DNA of 64,000 bases, taken from positions 17,114,101 through 17,178,100 of the forward strand of contig NC_080056.1 of NCBI RefSeq assembly GCF_026212465.1, written 5' to 3'. A program made the position numbers and the translations under genes. Positions within the stretch are counted from its first letter, which is position 1. Each line of letters begins with the position of its first letter. The notes under the pieces were generated by a model. It was not told where the DNA came from. It worked only from the letters and a program-made list of their open reading frames with translations, and made no database searches. Below, in pieces: positions 1 to 13,370 of this stretch. The DNA comes from Amaranthus tricolor (Eukaryota > Streptophyta > Magnoliopsida > Caryophyllales > Amaranthaceae).

Positions 1-1000
1 GGTATTCAGGTTGGATCCGGATATCAATTTTAGTAAAACCGGGTACCCGGTATCCGGTTTTTTTTCTTTTTTTCTTTTTTTTTTAAATTTTTTTTTAAAA
101 TGCTTATTCTTAATATATCTGATATAATTAATATATTATAATCATTTTACCCTACAAAAATTAAATGTGTTAAATTCAAAGTAATGTGTTAAATTATATT
201 CTATTATTGTCCTTAAATAATATTTCAAACGACGTATTTCAAAATAAGTGTTTTCAGTAATTATTAGATTGATAGCATGTTTTATAAAATATCTCATCCG
301 ATGATCAGCTTAAGAATTTAATTTATTCATAATGTGGTATTGGCAATTAGATTGTAAATTTACTAAAATTATCCTTGATAACTAGAATTTAGTTAGGATC
401 ACCAAAGTAATAATTAGTTAGTAAAGATATTGCGTTACTTAGTTTTATCTTATTACTAGTATAAAAACCCGTACAATGCACGGATTTATTATTATAGAAT
501 ATATAAAAATATTACTTCATAGAATATGTAAGTATATATTATCGTGATTAAATTTATCGAATACATGATTTTTCTAAGAAAAAATTAAATATTGAAATTT
601 TAAAATTATTCATCAAATACATCACTTTTTCATTCAATTATATGTAACAAATTCTAAGTTACTATGAAAATGCTAAAATAAATTACATAAATATTTTGCC
701 TAATTTAACTCCAATTTTAAAAAAGTAAAATTCTAAATTAGGTATATCTATCATGTAAACAACTTCTATCCACTAAAATTCTAAATTAGGTAAATCTATT
801 ATGTAAACAACTTAGAATCTGAATTTTATATAAAAAAAGGAAAAAAAACACAGTTTTTAAATAAACAAAATCGAGTATCCGGATTCCGGATACCCGATTT
901 AATCGGGTCGGAACCGGGTCACATTTTTAGGTACCCGAAAAAGCGGGTACCCGGATTTCCGGATCCGTGTCGATTCGGTATCCGATTTTGAACACCCCTA
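1..1000. repeat. Remnant of a hAT-like non-autonomous element with GGTACCCG-rich ends
   Basis: Both flanks of an AT-rich core (about 60-870) carry G/C-rich motifs such as GGGTACCCGG and GGATCCGG in opposite orientation. The right edge ends in GAACACCCCTA, which reads TAGGGGTGTTC on the other strand, the kind of terminus seen in plant hAT-derived elements. The left end is cut by the window edge, so no target duplication can be tested. There is no coding capacity. The family assignment is an inference from the ends only. Confidence 0.45.
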
Positions 1001-1284
1001 ACTTTTAATTATATATGATTAAATATATTAAGTATTAAATAAGTGTATTGGATAGAGTGCATAAAGTAAATAGGATTAAATAAGATGAATAGGAGGGTGT
1101 ATTAATTACAGTGAAAAAAGTAGCAGGAGAAAGCCCTATATATGTTGTAATTGTTTCCTTCACAGTTTCCCATTGCTCTAAAGCCATAATCTGTTTTTAA
1201 AAAGAGTTGGTGGAGTTATAAAGTTTTCTTCTTTTCGGCATTTGGAAAGGTACTTATCAGTTTCTTGTTTTGGTAAAAGTCTTT
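1001..1284. other. AT-rich intergenic spacer, nothing recognised
   Basis: This spacer lies between two G/C-ended repeat remnants. I see no ORF with a recognisable product, no tRNA-like fold and no clear repeat. Confidence 0.6.
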
Positions 1285-1640
1285 AATAGAGGTGTTCATT
1301 TGGGTCATCGGGTCGGTTTTGGACGGGTGTAATTTGGCTCGATCGGATTTCGAATCGGCAATTTTCGGTTGTATGCGACAACGGGTCATACTTGGGTCAG
1401 ATCGGTTAGTTACGGGTCGGTTTAACAACGATTGTTTCCATTATCGGGTACAAACTGGTTTGTTATCGGTTAAAATTCAAGTCGCGTGTCAATCGAGTTC
1501 GAGTTGTCATCGGTCTAACATTAGTTCGGACTTTTTGGGCACAAATCGGGTTCGAGCTTTATTTTTCGAGTAGTTATCGGCTACGGACAACTATTGATCG
1601 GGTCAATATCGAAATAAGTTAATAGTCGGGTTTTTAATTG
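1285..1640. repeat. Remnant of a GGTCGG-rich hAT-like repeat
   Basis: The stretch begins AGAGGTGTTCATTTGGGTC and is dense in CGGGTC and GGTTCG words, unlike the AT-rich surroundings. The start matches the usual beginning of G/C-ended non-autonomous hAT-like repeats. No matching inverted right end is visible before the (TA)n array, so the copy looks truncated. Short reading frames across it look accidental. Confidence 0.4.
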
Positions 1641-1718
1641 ATGTATGCTCATTTACTTACAAAAAATAATTACCGATTGTTTTATTAGATATGGCTGATC
1701 AATTTATTTCACTTAGTT

Positions 1719-3304
<1,586 letters not shown>

Positions 3305-4320
3305 TGAGATAGGGATGACAATTCAGTCCGAATCTGCCCCTGATTCGACTCAATCCGAAGATTTTAATCCGATTCGTGTTTATATATAAGTTATTTAACA
3401 ACCTCATAATTCTAAATAATTCTTATTCAATTTTATTGCTAATTAGCTTTTTTAAGAAAATATTCATTAAAATAGTATTTACCATTAATTAAATTTAAGC
3501 CATTGATGATGTGTGATGTGGAGGAATGAATGGTTTAGATAATGTCCACCTCATCCATCCTTAAAGACTTTCAATAACCAATTACATACAACTATGAATA
3601 CCACGTGAATTTTGGATTTTAACCATTAATTTCAAAATGGTTTCAATCTTAACCCTTTATTATTTTTCTCATAAGAGTAAATAGAAAGCAATAGAAATCA
3701 AGATAAGTCTAGATTGAAGTGTTGAAGAAACATCTATGTTTTTGTATTGTTCCACTTCAGTATGTTTCTAAGGTTTTTGTAATGTGCTTATTGGTTTATA
3801 ATTGATATCAATATCATGAGGAATCTTATTTATTTATAGATAATCTTGTTTACAATGTTTCAATATTAGAAATTAGTTTTCAAATATTGAAAAAATCATA
3901 ATTAGAAAACTGAAATTGGACCTAATTTGCTGAAATTAGGTGAAAAATTGATTCGGATTTTTAACAGTTCGATTAATAATTGGTTCGGGTTTGTATCAGT
4001 TCGGGTTAAAAACAGTTTGATCTTAATCGGTTTTAGTCAGGTTGCATTCGGTTACGTGCATAATTCAGGTCGGATTTGACTCGAGTCGATCACTGTTGAG
4101 TTCGGGTAACATCGATTAACGTTTATATGTCGGTTATAAAATTCGATTGCAGTTCGAGTTCGGTTTTGCCCTTTTCAGTTATCAAACGGTTTGAGTGCAG
4201 TATCGATTCGGATAATGCCGGTTCGGTAAACCTAAAAAATTAACATTTTTTTGGGTCGGATAATTTTCAATTCCGGGTCGAATTTTCGGGTCGGGTTAGA
4301 TTTGAACAGCTCTAGTCTTT
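3305..4320. repeat. Remnant of G/C-ended hAT-like repeat(s)
   Basis: The left side opens with AGGGATGACAATTC followed by words such as CCGATTCG. The right side (about 3950-4318) is rich in GGTTCGGGT and GGGTCGG and stops at GAACAGCTCTAGT, which reads AGAGCTGTTC on the other strand. The two ends are not a good inverted match, so this may be two overlapping partial copies. There is no coding content. Confidence 0.4.
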
Positions 4321-4879
4321 AATATCTCCTACTATGGAAGAATTTATAGAGAGAAAAATATATCATACTATTTGACAATGGGGAACAAAACGTATCCCCT
4401 AGTAAGATGATTCCTCCTTAGAGAGAGGTCACCAAGTTTATTCATGATAATACAAGATAGATTAGCTGTAAATGAAAGAAATGGATGGGTCGATCCAGTC
4501 TCTAATGAAATACTTTGTACCAGATGGCCCAACAAAGCCTTGCTAGTGTAGCTAAAATCTCAAGGCAAAACTGAGGGCTTAAATAAAAGCAATAGTAGGC
4601 AGGTCCAAGAATCAATCGGTTTGAAAAGGGGAAGAAAGAAGAAAACTATGAAGGAAAGATCAAACATAGCAAACAACGTTCTTAATAGCCATGTAGAAGC
4701 CTTGGAAACTTTGTCCCTTGCAAGATCCATAAGTGCAATAAGTACAGACGAAGAGGGGGTTATTGCTGAATTAAGGTGGTTCTGAAGACTCATAGTAATG
4801 GATGAGGAAACTTAATGAGTCCATGTTTGGCATTGGTGTAAAATGATACTTAATATAAGACGGATTTAGAAAGGAGAGA
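4321..4879. other. No recognisable gene; possible 5' part of the adjoining LINE
   Basis: Several short open frames occur on both strands, but none has a motif I recognise. The position directly before the endonuclease remnant makes a decayed LINE 5' region plausible, but the sequence itself does not show it. Confidence 0.35.
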
Positions 4880-4984
4880 AATTAGCAACAATTAGTAATT
4901 TAGTTACAGAAAGTAGAAGTGGTGGTATTTGATGGAAACCAAAGTAAATATACTCAGACTTGTGGAAACCAATCATAAAAAATC

Positions 4985-5520
4985 CGTGGGAAAAAAAGGT
5001 GAGAAGATTGTGGCCAAATGATGATTACAAATGGTGGGAAGCTTTAGCTATAAAAAGTTGAAGTGGTGGTATTGTGTTGGTATGGGACAACAGTACCCTC
5101 CAGATATTGTAGATACTTAAAGGCAATAAATATATAGTATTAGAGTTGAATATCATTGAGGAGAACATTAATTGCCTCATTAGAGTAATTTATGTAGATT
5201 TTATAACGCAAGTAGGAATGTTAAGTTTAGTGAGCACTTCAGAGAGAGCGGGGCAAAACTAGATGACCCAAGTGATAATTGAATTTATTGCTCGGAAGGA
5301 CCAAATGTGTTTTATTGATCTCCTACTCAATGAAATGATGTTCACATGGAGGAAAAATAACTCTAGAAGAAGAATTGAAAGAGTTTTATATGCGGATCCT
5401 TGGATGATAAAATTTCCAGGATTTCAGACTACATGTTTCAGCGAGAAGCACAACCCTATCCTACTCAATTTGAAAGACCATTTGAATTGGGGTCCCAAAC
5501 CATTCTGATGCTATGATGTG
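4985..5520 (+). pseudogene. LINE endonuclease domain remnant
   Basis: The region codes, with one or more breaks, for an apurinic-type endonuclease of plant LINEs. SGGIVLVWDN lies at about 5065-5095. The run 5263-5508 contains FTWRKNNSRRRIERVL, which corresponds to the family's FTW...R.S.IDR block, and then NPILLNLKDHLNWGPKPF, which corresponds to DHCPILL...WGPKPF. The catalytic Asp-His pair of the final block is degraded (SEKHNPILL replaces SDHCPILL). The enzyme would nick target DNA to prime reverse transcription. It cannot function here. Confidence 0.8.
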
Positions 5521-7260
5521 TGGTTCACACAATAGATTTAAAAATTTGATCAAAGATGAGTGCAAAAACTTGCCTCATACTCCACTACAAGATAAATTAA
5601 AGGCCTGAAATAGACAGAATACAAGCCATTAATGAGACAAGGAACCTAAGCGACATTAAACTAGCGAGACTGAAAGTTGTTCATTCACAATTGCAACTTT
5701 GTATATTGAGAAAAGATTGAATATGGATGCAGAAGGCTCAAAATAATGGTTTTAATCTCAAAGATAGGAACACAAGCTACTTCTATAACTTCACTATGCT
5801 TAGAAGGAAGAGTAAATAAGCTGTCCAAAATTGAGATTGCTGTAAAAGTGATAAGAGGTGTCTTTTCTATTAAAAGATCAATCAACTGCTTTTTTGAGAA
5901 GCATTACAACCAAGATTTTGTACCAGTTATAGAACTAGAAGACTTCTAAAGAAAAATCAGTCCTGTCCAAGCACAAGAACTTGAAGTAATGCCAACATTA
6001 AAGGAAATAAAGAATGTAGTGTGGGCATGTGGTACAAGCAAAGCATCTGGCTATGATGGATTCAACTTTAAAGCTTTTAGAGAAGTATGGGAGGAAATAA
6101 CTTCAAAAGTTTATAGCTTCATTGGGAAATTTTTTAGAACGCGGAGGATACTTAAAATCATAAATCTAACCTGGGTGACTCTCATACCTAAGGTGCAAAA
6201 TCCAATCTCTATAGAGGAGTTTAGACATATTAGTATGATTGGTGCACTCTATTAATTTATTGCCAAGATCATGTCCATGAGACTAAAGACAATAATTGCA
6301 CCCCTAATTGATGACTTCAAACTGCATTTATACAAGATCGACACATTTTGGATGGTGCTATGATTGCTAATGAAACCATCTCCTAGATGAAGAAAAAAAA
6401 AAGAAATCAGGTGCTCTTCCTAAACTAGATTTCCAAAAGGCATATAACTTAATGAGATGATCCTTTCATGGCATGGTCCTTAGAAAAATGGGGTTTGAAA
6501 TATGATGGATTCAATGGATTATGAGTTGTATCATTTCGGCTTAATAGTTCTCCCATAAAACTTGTTAGAATGGAAAAGGGGTTGAGACAAGGTGAACCAC
6601 TAAGTATTAGGGTTCATAGAGTAATGGAAACGCACTTACAGTTTGTGATGATACTCTCATATTTGTCCTAAAAAACCTTGAAGTATTGATTGACTACTTT
6701 AATTCTTGATGTGTTTAGTAATGTCAGGGTTGAAGCTAAACTATATGAACTCAAAGATCCTTGCATGGTCTAAAATGAATGAGGAATTGGCGACCAACTT
6801 ACCTTAACTAGGTCTCCCCTTGGGCTCCCCTTGATGTGTTTAGTGTAATGTCAGGGTTATGGTACTGAAAAATACCCCACAACTTACCTAGGTCTCCCCT
6901 TAGTTTACCCTTGATGGGTTTAGTGTAATGTCAGGGTTATGGTACTGAAAAATACCCCATAACTTATTTAGGTCTCCCCTTGGGCCCAGTATGAATAGAA
7001 GTAAAACATGAGAATCAGTGCTGAAAAGGATCAGTTCAAGACTAGTAATGTGGAAAATGAGAATACTATCAAAGGTTGGTAAATTGACCTTGATTAAAAG
7101 TGTCCTCAATAATATCCATATCTACTATATACACATGTTAAGAAAGCAAAAACTAATTGCAAAGAAAATCATCTTTCTAAACAAAAAATTCATATGGGAA
7201 TCTGGTGATGTAAAGAAAGGTATACTAAATGTAAAGTGGAAGAACATTTAATTGCTAAAG
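5521..7260 (+). pseudogene. LINE reverse transcriptase remnant
   Basis: From about 5590 an endonuclease-to-RT linker is readable. The segment 5989-6255 gives EIKNVVWACGTSKASGYDGF and later TLIPKVQNPISIEEF, which match the fingers and palm start of plant L1-type reverse transcriptases. Fragments resembling LDFQKAY (near 6430) and GLKLNYMNSKI (near 6730) follow in other frames. A connection-domain block, RLVMWKMRILSKVGKL, is at 7036-7083. The catalytic F.DD box falls in a broken stretch near 6640 and is not intact. An 80-bp tandem duplication (6811-6970) interrupts the LGLPLG motif. Confidence 0.82.
6809..6983 (+). repeat. 80-bp tandem duplication inside the LINE RT
   Basis: The word AGGTCTCCCCTT occurs at about 6810, 6890 and 6970, exactly 80 bases apart. 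The two complete units between these points are nearly identical. The word codes for the conserved LGLPLG motif of plant LINE RTs. Translation continues correctly only from the third copy (RSKT..SVLKRISSRL), so the first two are the duplicated ones. Part of the unit (TGATGTGTTTAGT) also occurs near 6708, which suggests local template switching as its source. Confidence 0.85.
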
Positions 7261-8340
7261 GAGCTTGGAGGGCTTGGTGTTGGGAATATACTTTAGAAGA
7301 AATCAATAGATTGTTCACCTCGATGGAAAACAATTGTAATGTCCGTACATGAAGTAAAAGGATTTAGACCCTTAGTAGAAAGTTTCAAGAATGCAAATCA
7401 GGTGTGTGGGGGTGTATTGATAAAGCATGATCAAGAAACCCAAAATATTAGGAACATAATAGAGAATGGTTATCTTCTAATATTGAAAGAGGAAATACAA
7501 TACAATTCTGGTTGGATTGGTTGTGTAGTCAAATCCCCTTAAAATCAATGTTTTGAGATTATTTGCGGTATCAAGTATGGTCTATGATGTTGGTCACTAG
7601 TCTGAAACAAGTTTGGATTAGAATTTGATATGGAGAAGGCAACCCTATGATTGGAAAAAAGGTGATGAGGGTGACCTTCTAAATATACTCACCCTACCAT
7701 GATATTGAATTTGAGGGATCATGATCAGGTACATTAGGTATAGTCGAATAATAAATCCTTTTTTATATAAAGTCTCACTGCTAAAATCTCAGAAGTTTAA
7801 ACCCCTATCCTGAGGAAGGAGGTTGCAAGAATCATATGGAAAAACCTAGCCTCCCATGGGCTCAATTCACCCTATGGTTTTTGGCACTAAATAGACTGAA
7901 AATAGTGGTCGTTCTTACTCGACATTAACTTAATAGACCAAACCCAGGCCATATGTACTTTTTGTAGTGAACATATTGAGACTAGTAACCATGTCTTAAT
8001 CACATGTCTACATGCTTGGATTATTTGGACTTATATACTTAATTGGTGGGGAATAGAAGGTGCTTTTAACTGTGAATGACAACAATTAATATCTTAATGG
8101 AGTGTTTTGAATGGAAGGAAAATACAAAGAAAACTTTTGAGTATGATCTTGTTTTTGCGTTGTGTGGAGTTTATGGTTCGAAAGAATTAGGATTAAGTTT
8201 GAAAAAAAAGAACTAAATTGGTTTGTACTCAAAGAGTTAATAAAGATCTGAACTAACATATGGGCAAAGAAGATACTAAAGGGATTTAGTTACACTCCCC
8301 GTGAGACAATAAAAAACATACAAGCAATTTTCAGGTGAGT

Positions 8341-9620
8341 TTTATCATGCAGTGATCTAATTATGGCTATTTAGTTGTATCATGTATGTTCTCATATGCA
8401 TGAAATTTTCCTACAGGAAATTTGAGTGAGAAATTAGCCTTGGGATGCAATGATTCTATCATGAGATGGAAATATAGTTCATTAACAGCAACGACCCAAC
8501 AGAATTAGCCTGCATAGTGTGAAAATAGTATTATTATTCTTAGTGTAGCATTTATGGCTGCTAAAAAGTGCACATTAGAAATTACATTCCAAGTGTAGCA
8601 TTGAGAATAAATGCTTGAGTGAAATCTTGATATGGAGATGCTACTAGGCTTGAGTGATGTGTTGGTGTAGAAATGCTATAGGATCAGTGTTAATCAATGT
8701 GAGATGGACTCATCCTATGGGATTGTTGTATCACCTATGATGTTAACATCCTTGATTACCATTTTAAACTAAGATTATCATAGTTAATTAATAATGTTAA
8801 TGTTTGAAATTTCATTATCATTTTAAAGATTTATATTTAATATAAAAACTATTAGATTGAATAAAGGTTTATTTTGTTTGAATTCTTTTGGTGAAGCCAT
8901 ATTGTGTTTGTTTATAAAGCTATAAAAGTAAATAACCACAAATTTAGAATAAAGATAATGTAGTATAAAATAAATTTTAGTTTAGTTGAAAAATAAATTA
9001 AATAGTACTTTTTAAATATTAAGATCAATTTTCAGTTTATCATTTCTCCCTTGTATAATGGTAGTAGTTGTAGTTGTAGTAGTAGAAGTAGTAGTAGTTA
9101 TAATAATCAATAAAATATGGAGTACTAATAAAGAAATGACTTAAAATACGTGTCACACTGACATTAAATATTTTCCCACTTTTTTTCTATTATTGACAGG
9201 AAAATTTTTGATATTTGAATTGATATTTAGGAAAATAATTAACTCATAAAACATGTAATATTTATTGATTGGCTATAACTACATGTGATGACTTATTGAA
9301 ATACTATATTTTCTTATATAAACCAAAAAAATATACATGTAAATTTTTATTTTAACTTAGATAATAAATCATCATCATATAATGAATAAGCTAACTAATT
9401 AGATGGCTACTTTTTTCAACTAAATCCTCCCACCTATGTATCATAGTTGAAGACTTATAAATTTTATTTGTCTCAATTTTCAATAATTACTATGAGTATA
9501 TGTTTTGATACTGTTGTATAATAAATTATTTATTACTTTAATAATGATAATATCATAACAAATACAAACATTTAGTAATTAAGTTTTAAATTGTAAATGA
9601 AATAATTTTATAAAATAATA
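8341..9620. other. Intergenic AT-rich DNA, short GTAGTT/GTAGTA repeat
   Basis: No ORF of recognisable product is present. A short microsatellite-like run of GTAGTT and GTAGTA units lies at about 9060-9100. The rest is low-complexity AT-rich DNA without a clear repeat family. Confidence 0.6.
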
Positions 9621-9930
9621 CTCCTCCACACCATTATAATTGTCACATTTTCTTATTTGGCAAAACCATATCAATTGTCACATTTTTATTTTTGTCAATT
9701 TTTTTTACCTAAATATCATTAGTTCACACAAGTAATTACGAATATACCCCCATATACCTTACTTACCTAACTACCCTTCATTACTTACCCTTCACTAATT
9801 ACCCTTCAATACTTACTCTTCACTAATTACCTTTCACTACTTACCCAACTATCACCTTTTTAATGGACCCCACACTACTCTTAATATCCGTGCCCAAGTA
9901 AATGAGACATTTATATTGATGTGGAGGGAG
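9621..9930. mobile_element. Stowaway-type MITE, 310 bp
   Basis: The left end CTCCTCCACACCATTATAAT and the reverse complement of the right end, CTCCCTCCACATCAATATAA, form terminal inverted repeats over about 30 bases. A TA dinucleotide sits on each side (9619-9620 and 9931-9932). TA target sites and a CTCCCTCC start are the marks of Stowaway elements, which are mobilised by Tc1/mariner transposases. The core holds short repeats built on TTACCCTTCA. It does not encode a protein. Confidence 0.88.
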
Positions 9931-9932
9931 TA

Positions 9933-10923
9933 TTAATGTTCATATCAGTAAATATTTATAACATCCGTGTTTTACACGGAAATTTATCTAGTAGTAGTAT
10001 TATAGTATATAATACTAATGATAATATAATGTATTTAGTATTTATTTAAAAGAAGAAAATTGGATGAATATAAGAAGGAAAAAAAAGAAAAAAAAAAGAA
10101 AATGATAAGTCATAGTGGTATTAGAAACCATTTTCACGTGAATCCTTCTTCTAAGAATCAATTATTCTTTGTTCCTATCCATGGAGTACCGTACTCCTTG
10201 ATATTTTAACTCAAGCTATGAAAAATTTATTAGTATAGAAACCCAAGAGCACCCCAATTACTTCTTATCTTCATTCATTCTCATTCTTCTTCTTAAATCT
10301 AGAGAGCGATAGAGGCTCAACTAGCAAGTGCTTCATCGGTCTTAGCTGATCTCGTGCATCCTCACCGCCAATGTTCCTTGGTCGCTGGCCACCGCCGCAG
10401 TAACCATTGCTTACCACCGGTCACCACCGCAGTAACCACTGCCCACCACAAACTTTCACAAGTCATTTTCTTTTAATTCGCAAGGATGAAGGGAAGGTGA
10501 AAATAGGAATGAATTAGCCATGAAAATTCAAAGAGTTGTATACTTGAGGTACACTCCCACTCAAACAAATTCAATTGCTTGATTTACATCTTTAATAAGT
10601 AAAATTTTATGTTTTATGTTTGAATCTTGCGGGTATTTTAGAAATTAGGTCAATTATTCATTGTTGGGTTTTAATTGATTAGATTGAAAATGAAAACATG
10701 AGTTAAATTAGCAATTGGTGAATTGAATCTACGGAGGAGAAATTGATAATTGAGGTACACTAGCGTATACATTTCAAACATTTAACTTTAAAATGCTATA
10801 TTTATATATGACTTGATTTATTTTCCAAAGAAGTCTTAATTTTTAAGAGAACTATATTGAATTGTTGTTAGGTTTATTGTGTAAGAAATTGACGATGAAC
10901 GTAGATGTAATTTGGGATGTATG
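9933..10923. other. Intergenic DNA left of the Copia insertion
   Basis: No gene is recognisable. A C-rich stretch at about 10385-10445 carries two copies of a unit of about 33 bases containing CCGCAGTAACCA. It could be a scrap of coding or 5' leader DNA, but no frame is convincing. The last five bases before the retrotransposon, GTATG (10919-10923), are its target duplication. Confidence 0.6.
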
Positions 10924-11041
10924 TGTTGAGTATGTGAGTATGTTCTACAGGTTGCCTATATGATTCTGCATTGCTTGGTTACTTCTTATATATAGAATGA
11001 AGATCAAGCATTAACCGGAAGAAATCAGCAAGTGTCTATTA
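10924..11041 (+). repeat. 5' LTR of the Copia element, left piece
   Basis: The piece matches the first 118 bases of the intact 3' LTR (22334-22451) with about nine differences. It stops at CTATTA, immediately followed by the Harbinger terminus GAGCATCC. Confidence 0.9.
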
Positions 11042-11501
11042 GAGCATCCTTACTCATGACCCAAAAAAAAAGTCATCTTACTATTTCACAATTTTTTTCT
11101 CTCTTAAAATTTCATCTTTCAACCTAATTTTATTAATAATGGCCTCTTTTAAAAGGTCATCATCCTCTCAATCTTACTTTTTTTCTACTTTACCATAATT
11201 TCTCTCCCTTAATTTATCTAACATTTATCTTTATTTTTTATAATAATATTTTCATTTACAAAGTTAATATAATTTTTTATTTGATTAAAATAGATCTACT
11301 ATTTTATAATTAAAAAAACTATTCTTTTAATAAAAATAATATTTTTTAATAAATATAAATATAAATATAATTTTTAATAAATATTTTTCAATATTTAAGA
11401 AAAATTCGTTAACTTCAAATAAATATTACAATGCACATACATAAAATAAATATACAAATTAAAAAACTAAAATTTTAAATGATACATTAATTGCGGTTTT
11501 C

Positions 11502-12004
11502 TCAAATAATGTTGCCCAAATTGGTTAGTTATTCCCTTTGTGAAATGAGTGAGTGCTTTTCGTGCTGTGCTTTCGCTAATTCGGAGGTACTTGATCAGCA
11601 GCCACCCCGTATGCTAGCATATGAAGAGCTGCAGTACACTTTTGTAAAGCATTTAGACCTTTTCTACCAGTTGCATCAATGTTGGTAGTGAACCATGGAT
11701 CGTTGTTGGAGACAGCTTCCATTATCCGTAAAAATACATGTTTCCTCATCCTAAACCTACGTCGAAACAATCGAGAAGAATATGTAGGATTTTCAGCAAA
11801 ATAATCATTAAATAGTTGGGAATGACCTTTTGAATGGTCTCTTTGAATTCGACATTCTCACCCTTGGTTGTAGTGTTGAAACAATGGGAGGAATTGCGTA
11901 TTGAAAGGCATAATCAACCATATTATGTATTAGTTCATTCTCTTCGTCAGAAAATGAAGAACTTGAAGTGGATGAGGCAAAATTGAAGTTAGAAAAGCTC
12001 ATTT
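11502..12004 (-). pseudogene. Truncated Harbinger transposase, left copy
   Basis: The minus-strand translation starts MSFSNFNFAS at 12004 and includes FRRRFRMRKHVFLRIMEAV and TGRKGLNALQKCTAALHML (11576-11770). This is the N-terminal region of plant Harbinger DDE transposases, which cut and paste the element. An 8-base deletion relative to the right copy, after GVAADQV, shifts the frame. Both copies then run into LMYHLKF-stop, far short of the usual 400 or so residues. The DDE catalytic region is therefore absent. It cannot transpose on its own. Confidence 0.85.
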
Positions 12005-12054
12005 TGAAGTTATACTTCCAATCGAATTTGGATGTGCACATATATAATATTATG

Positions 12055-12204
12055 CATGCCAAAAGGTGGTGGAAAGGAAAAGACTAATGCATGCCAAAAA
12101 GGTGATGGAAATGAGAAAACTAATGCATGCCAAAAGGTGATGGAAAGAAAAAGACTAATGCATGCTAAAAGGTGATAGAAATGAGAAGACTAATGCATGA
12201 AAAC
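12055..12204 (-). repeat. Four 35-bp tandem units, left Harbinger copy
   Basis: Four units of 35-36 bases share CATGCCAAAAGGTGATGGAAA and ACTAATG in order. The same four units with the same variants in reverse order of reading occur in the right copy at 16535-16688. The array was therefore present in the common parent of the two copies. Confidence 0.85.
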
Positions 12205-12417
12205 CTTACATAATTAAAACATCATTTTTAAAGATTACATAATTAAACCATCGTTAAAAACAATACATAATTAAAACATAATTAAGATATTACATAATTT
12301 AAATATCTACTGATGATTGTAATTCTGAAGGTATTGTCCAAGTTGAACCATCATATCAGCTTCCCATGGCTGAAGAGTTTCCTTTTTGCTTAATGATTCA
12401 TATATCTCCCAATTCAT

Positions 12418-12720
12418 TCAATATTCTTCCAGTTGAAGTTGTTTTTGTTTTCGGGCTTCTTTTTGTTTTTGAAGTTCTGTCTTCTCTTTCATTATTTCTG
12501 AATTAAGTCGAAGACTCTTTCCAAATGCACTCAAAGCTTGAATTGATTGATCTGCAACCATCTTCCCAATCATGCGAGCCTTAGCCTTCTTCACACCCTC
12601 GGGGCGAGTGGATGATTCTCCTTGAGGTTCACTTGTTGGAGTTTCAAAGTCTTCTTCTGTCCTTGATCTTTTCCCACTACTTTTACTACTAACATCACCA
12701 GTTGGTTGTTGATCCAATTA
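12418..12720 (-). pseudogene. C-terminal part of Harbinger ORF1, left copy
   Basis: The frame reads DQQPTGDVSSKSSGKRSRTE and continues through a Glu/Lys/Gln-rich, probably coiled-coil segment (ELQKQKEARKQKQ). In related plant Harbinger elements this follows the Myb/SANT-like domain in one ORF1 protein, a DNA-binding partner of the transposase. Here it is separated from the upstream part by a TGA stop at about 12777-12779 and a frame change. A start at the first Met of this piece is only formal. Confidence 0.72.
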
Positions 12721-12776
12721 TTATTTTTTGATTAGTTTTTACCACTTGCTTCCACTTGTTATACTTTCTTAAAATT

Positions 12777-13354
12777 TTTCATTGCTCAATGAAGTTAAAG
12801 TTACCGTGTTTTCTTTGATGGATTAAATGCGCTTCTTTAAGCACATCTTCGTCTGTCGTGCCACTCTTCTTCCTCCTAAGAGCCTCATCATAACTTCCAG
12901 ACCACTTCAAACATGCTGGAGCAACTCTACACCAACGACATTTAAGCATGTCGGCGGTTCTTCGTGGGATCAGATGGGGTCGTTCCATCCTCGCTGCTTC
13001 ATAAGCTTCCTTAACTTTCTGCCACCTCACTCTTATCTTTTGGTTGGTGCTCACAATTGGATTTGTACTTGTGTTCATGACTGAACATATGAGAGCAATA
13101 TCTTCAATCAAATCCCAACTTTTCTTTGAAGATATAGGGGCTTCATCATTATTATTAGGTAGCTGTTGAGATGGTTGAACCAATTGAGTGAAGCTCGGTG
13201 GTGAACCAAATTGTGAAACTAGATCTTGAAATGATGGTTGGGTGTAAAGACTAGCATCAACATGATGAACAGAATTTCCTCCATCTTCACCATATTGATC
13301 ATCTTGATCATTTCCTTCATTTTCATCATCATCATCATCATCATCATACTCCAT
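12777..13354 (-). pseudogene. Harbinger ORF1 (Myb/SANT-like) protein, left copy, ends at a premature stop
   Basis: The run of 191 residues opens with an Asp/Glu-rich tract. It contains SWDLIEDIALICSVMNTS and later FW-type helix residues with RTADMLKCRW, the layout of the Myb/SANT-like domain of Harbinger ORF1 proteins. These bind the element's ends and import the transposase. It stops after FNFIEQ where related proteins continue with a Trp, so TGG has probably become TGA. The right copy has the same stop. The N-terminus is truncated, because the right copy begins about 100 codons earlier with MDSNNPNYG. Confidence 0.78.
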
Positions 13355-13370
13355 CTCATTTTCGTCTAAT

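Larger units (their letters stand above)
4880..8340 (+). mobile_element. Dead L1-type LINE (endonuclease, reverse transcriptase, zf-RVT remnants)
   Basis: Translating in all three forward frames gives, in order, the hallmarks of a plant L1 LINE ORF2. They are an endonuclease core (SGGIVLVWDN at about 5065), its C-terminal part (5263-5508), the start of reverse transcriptase (5989-6255, SKASGYDGFN and DFRPIS-like motifs), the thumb/connection block (7018-7251, SKVGKLTLIKSVL), and a zinc-finger-like tail with CTFCSEHIETSNHVLITC near 7950. The order is intact but stops and frameshifts are frequent, so nothing here can be translated whole. A poly-A tail and target duplication were not found, so the outer limits are approximate. 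Confidence 0.85.
11042..13370 (-). mobile_element. PIF/Harbinger-type element, left copy (inverted)
   Basis: Read on the minus strand this copy holds ORF1 (Myb/SANT-like, 13354 downwards), a helper C-terminal part (12717-12418), a four-unit 35-bp repeat, a truncated transposase and a 3' terminus ending at GAGCATCCTTACTCATGACC. The terminus adjoins TTA, a typical TWA Harbinger target. Collinearity with the right copy stops near 13370, so the 5' end is missing. The copy matches the right one almost base for base, including a stop codon in ORF1 and the early end of the transposase. Confidence 0.85.

Noticed and set aside
9058..9110. CRISPR-like or regulatory short repeat array
   Set aside because: It is a simple GTAGTT/GTAGTA microsatellite without spacers, and the DNA is plant nuclear.
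12827..13084. 85-codon frames opposite Harbinger ORF1 in both copies (12827-13084 and 15655-15912)
   Set aside because: They are antisense shadows of the ORF1 coding sequence and repeat only because the two copies are duplicates.
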